DNA of 64,000 nt. It comes from Candidatus Thiodiazotropha sp. (ex Epidulcina cf. delphinae) (GTDB lineage Bacteria; Pseudomonadota; Gammaproteobacteria; Chromatiales; Chromatiaceae). Positions 33,624 through 42,968 of this stretch are shown here, one piece after another. Position numbers and translations under genes: made by a program. Position 1 is the first letter of the stretch. Every line of letters begins with the position of its first letter. The stretch lies in assembly GCA_025656455.1 (NCBI GenBank), contig JAHXHS010000002.1, forward strand, positions 62,001 through 126,000, given 5' to 3'. The notes under the pieces are model-generated. The model saw only the letters and a list, made by a program, of their open reading frames with translations, did no database searches and was not told the origin of the DNA.

Positions 33624-35447
33624 TCAATACAGCAAAGGAAGCAGCCAGCTATAGGCAATCCACATAATAAGTATCAGCGGTAAACCGACTCGCACAAAAT
33701 CCGTGAAAGTATAATTTCCCGCACTCATGACCAGCAGGTTGGTCTGGTATGCCATTGGCGTTGCGTAGCTCATATTGGCGCCGAACAGCACAGCCAGCAC
33801 AAAGGGCTCCACGGGAACTTGCAAGGAGTCTGCAATACTGATGGCAATGGGCGTGCCGATAACCGCGGCGGCATTGTTCGACACAATATTGGTCAATATC
33901 GCCATCAGCAGTATCAAACTGCTGAGCACAACCGTTGGCGAAGCGCCATCGGTGATTCGCACAAAGGTGTTGGCGAGAAAATCACTACCCCCTGTCATGA
34001 GCAGGGCATTGCCCAACGCCAGGCTGGCGACGATTATCAGGATAACCTGTTTATTCAACGCGCGACCGACATCGCGCCAGGACAGGCAATTGCACAGGAT
34101 CATGAAAAGTACGCCGCAGGTGGCACTGACCGCGATTGGCAGGATGCCAAACGCCGCCAGCAGGATGATCCCGAACATAATCGCTAGCGCATAGGGAGCC
34201 CTCCTCGAATGGGGAAGGTCGGTGGTCGAATCCAGTACCATCACAATGCCCTGTTGCTTGAGTTCGTTTATTTGTTGCCGTTTACCCTGCAGCAGTAGCA
34301 CATCGCCGATTCTCAGACGCAGATTACCCACCCCCTGGGGCATGGATTTAATCGTCTCATTGGCCCGATGAATCGCCATCACCACGAGCTGATAGGCATC
34401 GGCAAAGCGCATCTCATTCAGGGTTCTGTTTTGCAGGGGCGAGCCCTGAAACACGATCGCCTCGGCGAGTTGCTGGTCTTCCGCCTGGAGCGGGTGATTC
34501 TCATCGACCTCATCGCCGCCGGAGTAAAGCGTGGCGCCCAGCAATTGCTCGAACGTTTTAAGATGAGCCGGCGTATCATGCACCAGTAACCTGTCTCCAG
34601 GGTTTACCACCGCATCGGGCAGGGGCATGATGTAGGTGGTTTCGCTACGCCGAATCCTTTCTACATTCATCATGTTATGTGTCAGTCTGATCACCTCTGA
34701 TAATTTCATCCCGGCCGCTTGACTATCCTCCCTGATTGCCAGGTGGGCGGTAAAAATCCGCGGCGAGGCATCCGCCAACACGAGTTCACGCCTTGGCAGT
34801 ATCCTGGGCGCCACCAGCCAAAGATAGATCAAACCAATACCGTTGGCGACCAGGGCTGGCAGGATGAAATCGAACATCTCCATGCGGCGCAGACCCAAAT
34901 CGGCCGCGACGCCGATTACCAGCAAGTTGGTGGAGGTTCCGATTGTTGTACTCATACCACCGATAAGTGTCGCAAAACCCATCGGCATCAATATTGATGA
35001 CGCATTAGCCTTGGTTTGCAAGGAGACACTTACCAAAATAGGCAGTAGTAAGACGACGATTGGCGTATTGTTGATAAAAGCACTCAATACCCCGGCAACC
35101 ACCAAGGTGAGTAGAAAAGAGATACTCGGGCTGATGCCCCAGAGTTTTGCCAGCGTCCGGCCCACCGGCTCAAGTGCGCCCGAACGCACAAGACCATATC
35201 CGGCGACCATCAAGGCACACACGGCAACCAGTGCCTCATGACCAAAACCCCTAAAAAAATCAACAGCTTGTATACGGCCGTATTCCCCCTCATAAGGAAA
35301 TACCTCAAATCCAATGGCAAGCGAGGTCAATACCAGCAGGGAGGATGTCTCCAACGGGATCTTTTCACGACTAAAAAGAAACAGTGCGATGAATGTGAGC
35401 GCGAGAACGGCAAGCGTGTGCGGTTCGGGTAGTCCATTTTCTAGCAT
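33624..35447 (-). CDS. SLC13 (DASS) family permease with two RCK-C domains
   Basis: 607 residues. Two membrane halves (about 1-200 and 410-607) surround a cytosolic insert with two TrkA-C/RCK-C domains (about 210-295 and 300-385; VNPGDRLLVHD and LRIGDVLLLQG mark them). Repeated family motifs are FINNTPIVVLLLPI near 110 and IVSNNAAAVIGTPIAISIA near 528. The family takes up dicarboxylates, sulfate or related anions with sodium; SLC13 proteins with RCK-C domains have been linked to sulfate or sulfur compounds, which would suit this organism, but the substrate is not provable here. Confidence 0.82.
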   Translation of the reverse strand: MLENGLPEPHTLAVLALTFIALFLFSREKIPLETSSLLVLTSLAIGFEVFPYEGEYGRIQAVDFFRGFGHEALVAVCALMVAGYGLVRSGALEPVGRTLAKLWGISPSISFLLTLVVAGVLSAFINNTPIVVLLLPILVSVSLQTKANASSILMPMGFATLIGGMSTTIGTSTNLLVIGVAADLGLRRMEMFDFILPALVANGIGLIYLWLVAPRILPRRELVLADASPRIFTAHLAIREDSQAAGMKLSEVIRLTHNMMNVERIRRSETTYIMPLPDAVVNPGDRLLVHDTPAHLKTFEQLLGATLYSGGDEVDENHPLQAEDQQLAEAIVFQGSPLQNRTLNEMRFADAYQLVVMAIHRANETIKSMPQGVGNLRLRIGDVLLLQGKRQQINELKQQGIVMVLDSTTDLPHSRRAPYALAIMFGIILLAAFGILPIAVSATCGVLFMILCNCLSWRDVGRALNKQVILIIVASLALGNALLMTGGSDFLANTFVRITDGASPTVVLSSLILLMAILTNIVSNNAAAVIGTPIAISIADSLQVPVEPFVLAVLFGANMSYATPMAYQTNLLVMSAGNYTFTDFVRVGLPLILIMWIAYSWLLPLLY

Positions 35448-36054
35448 TGAGTAAAGCCCTTTTTCCGGGGAGTATAGCTTTATCTCAGGGTAACTGTCTG
35501 CAACCTATCTTACCTGTTTCACAATATGGAAAAGCCGTAACCTCCATGGGAAGTTATTAGGGTGCCGGGTTAATATCATCGTGACAGGGCCTGCGTGCGA
35601 CAGGCTGGACAGATCCAAAACGCCTTTACATTTTTTGATGTTTATGAGTTAAATTATCTTTTCAGTCAAGACAAAGAGAGTTACCATCCTGGAAATTCCA
35701 GACTCCAACAGCAAGGCATGTGTAAGCATCTCACAACCGCCGCACGGTCACAGCCAAGACAAAACAGCCGATCCTGAGTGAGCAGTTTTGCGGAAATCAG
35801 TGTCAGAACTCAATGAAACCATCCAATGAGTAAAGAATCACCCTGGATTAGCAATCTCTGCGACACAGACAGATAGTATATGCAACAATAACTTCTCTTC
35901 AAATATTAGTTGGTTTTTGAATGAATCTCACAAATTGGTTGAAGTCGCAGACTCATTGAACAGAGCCCGACTGGCCATGTTTCGATACCGGGTGTATAAC
36001 GGCTTCTCAGAACAGTGAATCAGCACAGGGAAATACCTTAAACAGGGAGTAGGC
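35448..36054. other. Intergenic region before csrA, with a solo type D terminus
   Basis: 607 bases. TTATTAGGGTGCCGGGTTAA at 35554-35573 is one end of the 20534-type element without partner. A 60-codon frame at 35595-35777 shows no family features. CAGGGAG precedes the csrA ATG as its ribosome binding site. No convincing promoter could be fixed. Confidence 0.45.
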
Positions 36055-36363
36055 ATGCTTATTCTTACAAGATTTTCAGGAGAGACATTGGTGATCGGCG
36101 ATAACATCGAGGTCACGATTCTCGGCGTTAAAAGCAACCAAGTACAACTAGGGATCTCGGCCCCCAGGGGGATTGCGGTACATCGTGAGGAGATCTACCG
36201 TATCATCAACGAACACCTGGCGCAGCCCGCTGGAAATGATCAACCGAAGAAGGCACCGACCGCGGAAGATGCTTATCCGAAGAAAGCGCAGGCCACCCCA
36301 AAGCGGACTCCCAAGATCACATTCAAACGCCGGCGCGTCGTTGTGCCGGATCATCTGAAATAG
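36055..36363 (+). CDS. csrA: CsrA-family RNA-binding regulator with extended basic tail
   Basis: 102 residues. The first 60 match Csr[21 protein letters not shown], then [20 protein letters not shown] with the RNA-contacting Arg44 region intact. CsrA dimers bind GGA in mRNA leaders and control translation and stability. Typical CsrA has 60-70 residues; here about 40 extra residues rich in Lys, Pro and Arg ([34 protein letters not shown]) extend the C-terminus. Position 7 is Phe where most have Arg. It may be a second CsrA with added nucleic-acid contacts. Confidence 0.88.
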   Translation: MLILTRFSGETLVIGDNIEVTILGVKSNQVQLGISAPRGIAVHREEIYRIINEHLAQPAGNDQPKKAPTAEDAYPKKAQATPKRTPKITFKRRRVVVPDHLK

Positions 36364-36377
36364 AGCGATGCAACGGG

Positions 36378-37268
36378 TCAATCATTCAACCAGTATTGAA
36401 CAGCCTGGCCTTTCAGGAATGTCTCGGCATCCTCCCCATGCAGCAAGGCTAAGGTAGCCAATACGCCAGCCTCGGTACAAGTATCCGCCGCGACTGTGAC
36501 GGAACGGGGAGCATTTTCGATCGGCCAGCCTGTCTTGGGATTCATCACATGCCCATACCGCTTGCCGTCCCGCAGCAGAAAACGGCGGGCATCACCGCTG
36601 GTCGCCAGGGCGCCCTGATGAATTTTCAGGATACCGTTTGCCGAGTCCGGTTGATTTGGGTTTTCTATCCCTATCGACCAGGCTCCGGCATCCTTTTTTC
36701 GCCTGCCTGCGTGGATATCCCCCCCGAAGTTGACCAGCAGGCCAGCATCTGTGACCTCCTGCAAGCAAAGAAGCGTCCTATCGACGGCGTACTCCTTGCC
36801 TATGCCGCCAAAATCGATCTCCATACCTTGCGGAAGGGTAAAAAAAGGCCGGGACCAATTGACATGCTGCCACCCGACATAGGGCAACAGTGCCTTTACG
36901 GCTGCCTCATCCGGAATATGACTGCCACCGTCAAAACGCCATACACGCCGCAGCACGCCGGATGTAATATCGAACAACCCATCACTGAGCTCCCAGCACT
37001 GCTGGGCAAAATCGAGCAGGTGGGCCGTCTCATCGTCCACCTTGGCAGGCGCGCCACTGCTGTTGTTGATGCGATAGACGAGATTGTCCTTTTTATAACG
37101 GCTGAACTTTTTCTCTATTCGCCAGGCTTCATCAGCCGCAATTTGGAGCAGTCGATTCGCCGACGACGCTTCATCGACTTCCATGAAGATCTCGCAGGGA
37201 CTGGCCATGGCCTGAAAACGCCCCTGCCAGTAACCATCAGCCTCCTCAAGCCTGGTAAGCCTCGTCAT
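36378..37268 (-). CDS. apbE: FAD:protein FMN transferase (ApbE family)
   Basis: 296 residues from MTRLTRLEEADGYWQGRF. Family motifs are FQAMASPCEIFME near 18-30, FDITSGVLRRVWRF near 105, IDFGGIGKEYAVDR near 152, LVNFGGDIHAGR near 178 and GHVMNPKTGWP near 245. ApbE attaches FMN to Thr/Ser of partner proteins in or outside the membrane, or acts on periplasmic flavin. No classic signal peptide or lipobox is seen with this start; a longer frame adds 48 unconserved residues. It is the last gene of tlpA-DUF4266-DUF3570-apbE. Confidence 0.88.
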   Translation of the reverse strand: MTRLTRLEEADGYWQGRFQAMASPCEIFMEVDEASSANRLLQIAADEAWRIEKKFSRYKKDNLVYRINNSSGAPAKVDDETAHLLDFAQQCWELSDGLFDITSGVLRRVWRFDGGSHIPDEAAVKALLPYVGWQHVNWSRPFFTLPQGMEIDFGGIGKEYAVDRTLLCLQEVTDAGLLVNFGGDIHAGRRKKDAGAWSIGIENPNQPDSANGILKIHQGALATSGDARRFLLRDGKRYGHVMNPKTGWPIENAPRSVTVAADTCTEAGVLATLALLHGEDAETFLKGQAVQYWLND

Positions 37269-37311
37269 GGATACCCTATTAACCCGGTAGCCAACAGGAT
37301 GTCTCTGGTGC

Positions 37312-38604
37312 CTAAAAAGCGTAGTTGAATTGAAGAATAATCGCCTCCACGTCCGGAAACAGCTCCATATCGCTGAGGATGCCGGGAGCGTTCCCGTCAG
37401 GGCTGTCGCCACTTTGCAGGTAGTATTCCAAACGCATACTCAACTCCTGCTCGTTTGCCAATTTGAAACCATATTTCAACCCGAGGGTGATACCGGTTAA
37501 CTCCCCCAGGCGGTAATCCGCTGAAGCATAGTCCGGCAGCACGTCACCATCGACCAGAAATCTTCGATAGAAGTCCGCTTCGCTCTGACTGTAGTAGCGG
37601 AAATGGGGTTCCAGGTATTGCTGGCCGCCAAGCATCCAGCGGTAGCGGAGATCGAGTGTATGGGAGGTTATATCCCAGTCATCCCAGAAAAATCGGTAGG
37701 AGATATCCAGGATATCTTTGCTGAAATGGTGCTTGGTCTGCCAATAGAGGCCCTGTTTGTTGCGGGAGTCGGGACGCTTCTCATAGCGATAATCCACCGG
37801 GCGACCATCGCTACCGACGACACTGAGTATTTTGAATGGATCGGTCAGATAGCCGCTGGAATCACTGATCGAATAACTCAACTGCATCACAGTATGCTGG
37901 TCAATGACCTGAGTCAGTCCGAATATCAGGTCTAGTGTCGTTTTCGTATCCTCGCTCCCCTCTCTTGTCGCATCGAAATCATCTTCGAAGCCGGCCTGAC
38001 CGGTATCGATCACCATGCTGGAGAAGCCTACAGGCAGGTCGCCGTCCGGGCTGATGGTGTCATGGGCAAGGGATATGCCGACGCTGAGGGTGGTATTGCG
38101 CTTGTTGAAATCGCGGGACAGCGAGCCGTTTACGCTCAGCGAGAGGTAGTCATATTCCGTTGAAAAGTTGCCGCCGAGACTGGCCTTGTAATCGCGGTTC
38201 AGCGGCTGATCCCATTGGCTACTGAAGGCCATCCGAAAATCCTTGAAGGTATCATCCAGTGGCGTTTCATTCGCTGAAGCGGTATATGACCCCTCCCCGG
38301 AAGGTTTGGTGAATGTCTGCGGCTGATCGCTCGGGGTGGCGCCATTTGCCGATGCACCGGTCAATGCATCAAAGACGAGTTTCAGATTCAGCGACTTTTC
38401 ATCGCTGAATTCGCGTTTTGCGGTAATCACCGGTTCAATGGCACTGACACGATCAACTTCGGAGTAGTAGAGAACGGCGCTATCGAATTCCCAATCACCC
38501 TCTTCTGCCGGGGTGTCGGTGGTGCTGATGCCCAGCAGACTGCATGTGGCGGCTGTCAGGGATCTTCGAATCTTTTTACTCTTGTCCTTCAATTGCATCC
38601 GCAA
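37312..38604 (-). CDS. DUF3570 family outer-membrane-like protein
   Basis: 430 residues. After a basic start and short hydrophobic stretch (SLTAATCSLLGIS), most of the chain consists of alternating beta strands (WEFDSAVLYYSEVDRVSAIE, TLDLRYRWMLGGQQYLEPHF) and it ends IILQFNYAF with a terminal Phe, which points to an outer-membrane barrel. It matches DUF3570 as I recall the family. It overlaps the DUF4266 gene by 16 bases and precedes apbE by 43, so they are one operon. The ApbE and TlpA partners suggest a redox function at the cell surface. Confidence 0.75.
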   Translation of the reverse strand: MRMQLKDKSKKIRRSLTAATCSLLGISTTDTPAEEGDWEFDSAVLYYSEVDRVSAIEPVITAKREFSDEKSLNLKLVFDALTGASANGATPSDQPQTFTKPSGEGSYTASANETPLDDTFKDFRMAFSSQWDQPLNRDYKASLGGNFSTEYDYLSLSVNGSLSRDFNKRNTTLSVGISLAHDTISPDGDLPVGFSSMVIDTGQAGFEDDFDATREGSEDTKTTLDLIFGLTQVIDQHTVMQLSYSISDSSGYLTDPFKILSVVGSDGRPVDYRYEKRPDSRNKQGLYWQTKHHFSKDILDISYRFFWDDWDITSHTLDLRYRWMLGGQQYLEPHFRYYSQSEADFYRRFLVDGDVLPDYASADYRLGELTGITLGLKYGFKLANEQELSMRLEYYLQSGDSPDGNAPGILSDMELFPDVEAIILQFNYAF

Positions 38605-38810
38605 CCTCCGCCGGCAAAGCTGCGCCCGCCACTCGAGGCCTCTTTACTGAAATAGATATGATCGTCCAGCCCCGCTTCTATTGGATCGGCTATGAGTTGC
38701 ATCTCTGGTTTCGCAAGGATATTGCGTTCCCAGGGTTCGACACCAAGATTTGTACAGCCCGTGAAAAGGAGGGTGAGCGGTATAAGAAAAGCAGCCACTC
38801 TGGGCATCAT
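38589..38810 (-). CDS. DUF4266 family small lipoprotein
   Basis: 73 residues from MMPRVAAFLIPLTLLF; GGAG lies 9 bases upstream of this ATG. LLFTGC is a lipobox, so the mature protein is lipid-anchored at Cys. The mature part has VEPWERNILAKPEM and ends GGRSFAGGGCGCN; the C-terminal GGGCGCN is characteristic of DUF4266. The two tail cysteines could bind metal or a flavin-linked partner, but this is unproven. It lies between tlpA and the DUF3570 gene. Confidence 0.75.
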   Translation of the reverse strand: MMPRVAAFLIPLTLLFTGCTNLGVEPWERNILAKPEMQLIADPIEAGLDDHIYFSKEASSGGRSFAGGGCGCN

Positions 38811-38895
38811 ATCAATACACTCCATTGAATTATTATTGACCGGCGGGTGAGAAGTATCCGATTACATCAGAAATTCCTTAAAAAAACCTTAAATA

Positions 38896-39381
38896 CTATA
38901 TTTTTAAAATCGCCTTGATTTCCAACTCCCGTGCTTCTATTTCCGATGTAAAGAAACCGATGTGGGATTTCAGGATATGGCCCTGTTCGTCGATAAGATA
39001 GGAGGCAGGCATTCCTTGTAAACCATATTTGGCGGCCACCTCGCCAGCCGGATCGAAAGCAATGGTAAAGCCTGCCGGCACTTTAGACAGGAATGCTTCA
39101 GCCAACGAGGGGTCTTTATCAAGGTTGACGGCAATCACTTCCAGGCCATGGGACTGATATTTTTTTTGGATTTCATTCATCCAGGGGAATGACGCCCTGC
39201 ACGGAACACACCAGGAGGCCCAAAAGTCCAGCAGTATCACTTTACCCTTGAATTGCTGCAAACTGACGGAGGCATCCCTTCCTTCCAGGCTGAAATCGGG
39301 GGCCGTTTGGCGCTCATCGGCCGCCCAAATACACCCGCTGAAGAAAACGAGTATAAGAATCAGATAGGTAACACGTTTCAA
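38896..39381 (-). CDS. TlpA/ResA-like periplasmic thioredoxin
   Basis: 161 residues. A hydrophobic signal sequence contains FFSGC, which may act as a lipobox. The thioredoxin domain carries LLDFWASWCVPCRASFPWMN with the active site WCVPC near residue 57 and a cis-Pro segment GMPASYLID near 128. TlpA/ResA proteins reduce disulfides on the periplasmic side, often for cytochrome c or copper-site assembly. It is the first gene of the four-gene cluster with DUF4266, DUF3570 and apbE, so it may keep the DUF4266 cysteines reduced. Confidence 0.85.
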   Translation of the reverse strand: MKRVTYLILILVFFSGCIWAADERQTAPDFSLEGRDASVSLQQFKGKVILLDFWASWCVPCRASFPWMNEIQKKYQSHGLEVIAVNLDKDPSLAEAFLSKVPAGFTIAFDPAGEVAAKYGLQGMPASYLIDEQGHILKSHIGFFTSEIEARELEIKAILKI

Positions 39382-39442
39382 CTCTATAGCTCCTGTTTAT
39401 TCTCAATCCCTTAACCAGTCTAACGCAATATACGCCTCCGAA

Positions 39443-40825
39443 TCATCCAAGATCGGCGGCGCCGGTTCGAACCAATAAGGCCCGCAGCATAATCCAGACG
39501 AAGAGAATCCCCCCGGTTACCGCCAACAGGCCACCTATGCCCATCACACCCATCGCCAGTTTCGCGGAGAGCGTTTCCAGCCCCTGGGCCGCCCCGGCCG
39601 TCTTGCGTTGAATCCCCATCGCGCCGGAAACGGCCAACCCGCTGATATGCAGCAGTTGACCGATACCGTAGATCCAGGGCTGAAGATCGGCCAAACGACC
39701 TCGCACCGGCGGATATCCCAGCTTGGGCAGCAACAGATAGGCCAATCCCATCAGACCCATGGTAACCCCCACGATAGAGCCGTGATAGTGGGCCGGAATG
39801 ATGGTATTGACCCCTGTAATGAACAGCGCGATGGCGCCGCCGGAAAAGAACAGCAGCATCGACATCCACAAGGTTCGGCGCAACGGCCTCGCCATCTCAT
39901 CAGCCCTTGCCGACTTGATCAGACCAAGCAGAATCAGTAGGCCGACCGGTGTCACCGCAAGCCCACCGCCATACTGCATCAAACGGGTGAAGGCGGTTCG
40001 GGATTCGAGGCTCACCGTCTCATACGACAGATAGATCAGCGGCACCAACAGTACGGGTGAAATCCCGATCAACAGCAGCCAGCGATACCAGCGCGAATCC
40101 CCCGGCAAGGATACGCCGCTGTGGGCCGCCAACAGCAGCCAGGCCAATATGAGCAGCTGGGTATAGGCAAACTGCAAGGTATGACCCGGTCCCCAGAACA
40201 GATATTCGTAGTAACCCTGTCCGTTCACCTCCGCCGGTATCTGCACCCAGGCCGTCACCAGGGCCATCAGCGCCATAAGGACCGCCAGGGAGACGGTCCA
40301 TGCCGCCAAGCTTGGCAGGTGTGTAACGCCGCTGAACCCCAGGGATCGACGGGTTGTGCTGAGTCCCGCCAGCGCCTGCGCGGCGATCCCCACAGTGAAC
40401 ACACCCAGCATGAGAAAAAAGACCGGCCGCTGCAACACGGGCAGATAGTTGTTCATCAATGGCGCCCCATCCCCGACGAAGGCCGACAGAGCAACGCCCA
40501 GGGTGCCGGTCAGGGCAAACAGATAGGCAGCGCGTTGCAGTTTCAACAGGTGCGGCCTGGGCGTCATCGTCAGACACCAGACCACCCCGCTCATGGCGAG
40601 AAACCAGATCAGCACCGACTGGTCCACATGCACGACCAGGGCGGTGCGAAAGAAATCGACCCAAGGGAAAAAGCGCTCACTGCCCGGCATGCGGGACAGC
40701 ACCAGCAACAGGGCAAACAGGCCGGCCAGACCCAGCGCCAACACACCCAACTGCAACCAGCGCAGGGTCAGTGCTCGCTGCCCTCCTTCCGGCGCATTAA
40801 GGCCGATCACCGCCTCGTCATTCAT
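39443..40825 (-). CDS. Heme-copper oxidase subunit I-like membrane protein
   Basis: 460 residues, about 12 transmembrane helices. Candidate metal-binding histidines are VVHVDQSVLIWFLA near 55, FWGPGHTLQFAY near 210 and IIPAHYHGSIVG near 345, positions that match heme and CuB ligands of oxidase or NO-reductase subunit I. No subunit II or III gene is adjacent. ctaA and sco homologues are divergent from it across a mobile element. ATG at 40825 is given; an upstream in-frame ATG at 40870 would add 15 residues. It may be an orphan oxidase subunit or an NO-reductase-like protein. Confidence 0.72.
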   Translation of the reverse strand: MNDEAVIGLNAPEGGQRALTLRWLQLGVLALGLAGLFALLLVLSRMPGSERFFPWVDFFRTALVVHVDQSVLIWFLAMSGVVWCLTMTPRPHLLKLQRAAYLFALTGTLGVALSAFVGDGAPLMNNYLPVLQRPVFFLMLGVFTVGIAAQALAGLSTTRRSLGFSGVTHLPSLAAWTVSLAVLMALMALVTAWVQIPAEVNGQGYYEYLFWGPGHTLQFAYTQLLILAWLLLAAHSGVSLPGDSRWYRWLLLIGISPVLLVPLIYLSYETVSLESRTAFTRLMQYGGGLAVTPVGLLILLGLIKSARADEMARPLRRTLWMSMLLFFSGGAIALFITGVNTIIPAHYHGSIVGVTMGLMGLAYLLLPKLGYPPVRGRLADLQPWIYGIGQLLHISGLAVSGAMGIQRKTAGAAQGLETLSAKLAMGVMGIGGLLAVTGGILFVWIMLRALLVRTGAADLG

Positions 40826-40888
40826 TTTCGACACTATGGCATACCCCCCGACTATTGCATGGTTAATCATACCTGCGCTCTCACGACG

Positions 40889-41185
40889 CATCCTAAGTTA
40901 TCAGGTTGAAGGAGTACTAGTACTCTTTCAAGGTGATATTGTCGGGTTCAGAGCCACCCAGGTGATCCAAGGCAAGGCGCAGTCGGCAGGGAATGGCATG
41001 CCCTTTTCAAGGGCTGCAACGCAGCATTGGATCACCTGGGTGGCTCCCTACGGGCGAGCCGGGAAGCGCTCGCCCGCGGTGTTGCGCCTCTTGACAAGGG
41101 CTTGCCATTCCCGGCGCAACGCGCCTAGCAGCTAACGGCTTAGCGTCTCGCTGATGGGTACAGTTTATACGTTACACCACACTAG
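40889..41185. mobile_element. Chimeric MITE-like element with two different ends
   Basis: The left end is of the 30931 type (GCATCCTAAGTTATCAGG, GGAGTACTAG) followed by CTAGTACTCTTTCAAGG. The right end is GTTTATACGTTACACCAC ending CTAG, as at 1365-1393. The interior contains the common core (GGGAATGGCATGCCCTTTTC, from about 40989) and a facing second copy (about 41080-41125). It sits in the divergent promoter region of the oxidase-like gene and ctaA. Confidence 0.65.
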
Positions 41186-41265
41186 CTTGCCATGTCGGGA
41201 AAAGTTATGTTTGACTGCTGTCCCAATCTGCCTATCGCACCCTGGACTTAGTGTTGAAACATACG

Positions 41266-42288
41266 ATGCAAAACCCGAACCTCTCACCGCTATTATTACA
41301 ATATCGCTTGGCGCTGTTTACCTGTCTGCTCGCCTTCGCAGTCGTGCTGTTGGGGGCTTACGTACGGTTATCGGACGCTGGCCTGGGCTGTCCGGATTGG
41401 CCGGGATGTTATGGGCGGATGATCGTACCCTCGAATGAGGCGTTGCTCACCGATGTCCAGGCGCCCTTTCCCGATCGTCCCTTCCACAGCGGCAAGGCAT
41501 GGAAAGAGATGGCCCATCGTTATCTGGCGGGAAGCCTTGGAGCGGCCATCCTGTCACTCGCCATTCTCGCCTGGCGCCGCAGAGACGACTCAAGACAACC
41601 CTTGCTGCTGCCCACGGTGCTGTTGGCCCTGGTGATCCTTCAGGCCGCTTTAGGTATGTGGACAGTCACATTGCTGGTAAAGCCTGCCATCGTCACAGCC
41701 CACTTGCTCGGCGGATTCGCCACGTTTGTCCTGGTCTGGCTGCTGGCTCTCAAGCTGAGCGCCGCCGATCCCCCGCGCATGCCCGAAACGACGCCCTCAC
41801 GCCGCTGGGGGATTCGTGTTGCCATCATGGTTTTGCTCTTGCAGATCTCCCTGGGCGGCTGGACCAGCACAAACTATGCAGCGCTGGCATGCAGCGAATT
41901 CCCCGCCTGCTATGCCGGTGAGTGGTGGCCTGAGATGGATTTTCATGAAGCCTTCATCCTCTGGCGGGGCCTGGGCGTGAACTATGAATTCGGCGTGCTC
42001 GAGAATGACGCCAGAACCGCCATCCACATGACCCATCGGCTAGGTGCCCTGGTCACGGCAGTGACGCTCGCCCTTCTTGCCTGGCGCCTGACTCAACGCC
42101 GCTCTACGGCCTCCGCGAGGAAAATGGGCTACCTGCTCCTGGCGCTGCTCACACTGCAGATCGGATTCGGCATCACCAATGTCCTGGCACACCTTCCCTT
42201 AGCTGTCGCCGTGGCACACAATGGGGGCGCCGCTCTATTATTACTGATCCTGGTCACCTTGAACCAGGTATCTCGACAAAGGAAATGA
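41266..42288 (+). CDS. ctaA: Heme A synthase (COX15/CtaA family)
   Basis: 340 residues, about eight transmembrane helices in two pseudo-symmetric halves. Heme-ligand histidines are in MAHRYLAGS, TAHLLGGF, HMTHRLGAL and VAHNGGAA. Two extracytoplasmic cysteine pairs, CPDWPGC and CSEFPAC, match those of the family. The enzyme oxidises the methyl group of heme O to make heme A for oxidases. The ATG at 41266 is given; a GTG five codons earlier is possible. It is 7 bases before sco, so these are one operon. Confidence 0.88.
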   Translation: MQNPNLSPLLLQYRLALFTCLLAFAVVLLGAYVRLSDAGLGCPDWPGCYGRMIVPSNEALLTDVQAPFPDRPFHSGKAWKEMAHRYLAGSLGAAILSLAILAWRRRDDSRQPLLLPTVLLALVILQAALGMWTVTLLVKPAIVTAHLLGGFATFVLVWLLALKLSAADPPRMPETTPSRRWGIRVAIMVLLLQISLGGWTSTNYAALACSEFPACYAGEWWPEMDFHEAFILWRGLGVNYEFGVLENDARTAIHMTHRLGALVTAVTLALLAWRLTQRRSTASARKMGYLLLALLTLQIGFGITNVLAHLPLAVAVAHNGGAALLLLILVTLNQVSRQRK

Positions 42289-42295
42289 ACAGACA

Positions 42296-42952
42296 ATGAA
42301 GCAAAAGGACAACCCACCCATAGGCGCTGTTTCTCTCGTGGCCGCGGTGATGTTTGGCGCCGGTCTGATGGCCTGGTTTTATCTAACCGGACCAGCAACA
42401 CCTCCCGAACCCGAACCGTTGCAAACCAAGCAAGCCTTGCTACTGCCGGAACTGAGGCCCTTGAAGCCCTTTTCCCTCACTAACAACCAGGGCAACCCGT
42501 TCGATAACGCGAGTCTGCTTGGCCACTGGACCTTCATGAGTTTCGGCTATACCTACTGTCCTGACATCTGTCCCACCACCATGTCACTCTTCACCGAGGT
42601 GGATGAGCGGCTGAAAAGGGTGAAAACGCCCCAACCCTATCAGATCGCTTTCGTCTCCGTCGACCCGCAACGCGACACCCTGGAACGACTGACGGACTAT
42701 GTCACCTATTTCAACCCCGCCTTTATCGGGGCCACCGGGCCCGAACCCGCCTTGCAGCAGTTGACCAAGCCCCTGGGCATTCTCTATGCACGGGTGGAGA
42801 CCGAGGAGAGTGCGATGGGGTATGTCATGGACCACTCCGCCTCAATCCTACTGGTCGATCCCCAGGGGCGCTTTCACGCCTATTTCAGTCCGCCGCATGA
42901 CGCCGAAGCGATGGCAAGCGACTTTCTCGCCATCAGCGACCGAGCCCAATGA
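42296..42952 (+). CDS. SCO1/SenC-type copper chaperone
   Basis: 218 residues with an N-terminal membrane anchor (about 12-33) and a periplasmic thioredoxin-like domain. Copper ligands are the CxxxC motif GYTYCPDICPTTM near 83-95 and the His of MDHSASILLVDPQG near 178. SCO proteins deliver copper to or reduce the CuA site of oxidase subunit II. That subunit is not encoded in this window. It follows ctaA by 7 bases and precedes the zinc-ribbon gene by 16. Confidence 0.9.
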   Translation: MKQKDNPPIGAVSLVAAVMFGAGLMAWFYLTGPATPPEPEPLQTKQALLLPELRPLKPFSLTNNQGNPFDNASLLGHWTFMSFGYTYCPDICPTTMSLFTEVDERLKRVKTPQPYQIAFVSVDPQRDTLERLTDYVTYFNPAFIGATGPEPALQQLTKPLGILYARVETEESAMGYVMDHSASILLVDPQGRFHAYFSPPHDAEAMASDFLAISDRAQ

Positions 42953-42968
42953 TCCGTGAGGAACCACG

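Noticed and set aside
35595..35777. 60-codon frame before csrA
   Set aside because: No ribosome binding site, no recognisable composition, and flanked by a solo mobile-element end.
39420..40664. Long frames overlapping the oxidase-like gene
   Set aside because: The frame at 39443-40825 encodes clear membrane helices with metal-binding histidines; the others are GC-rich shadows without features.
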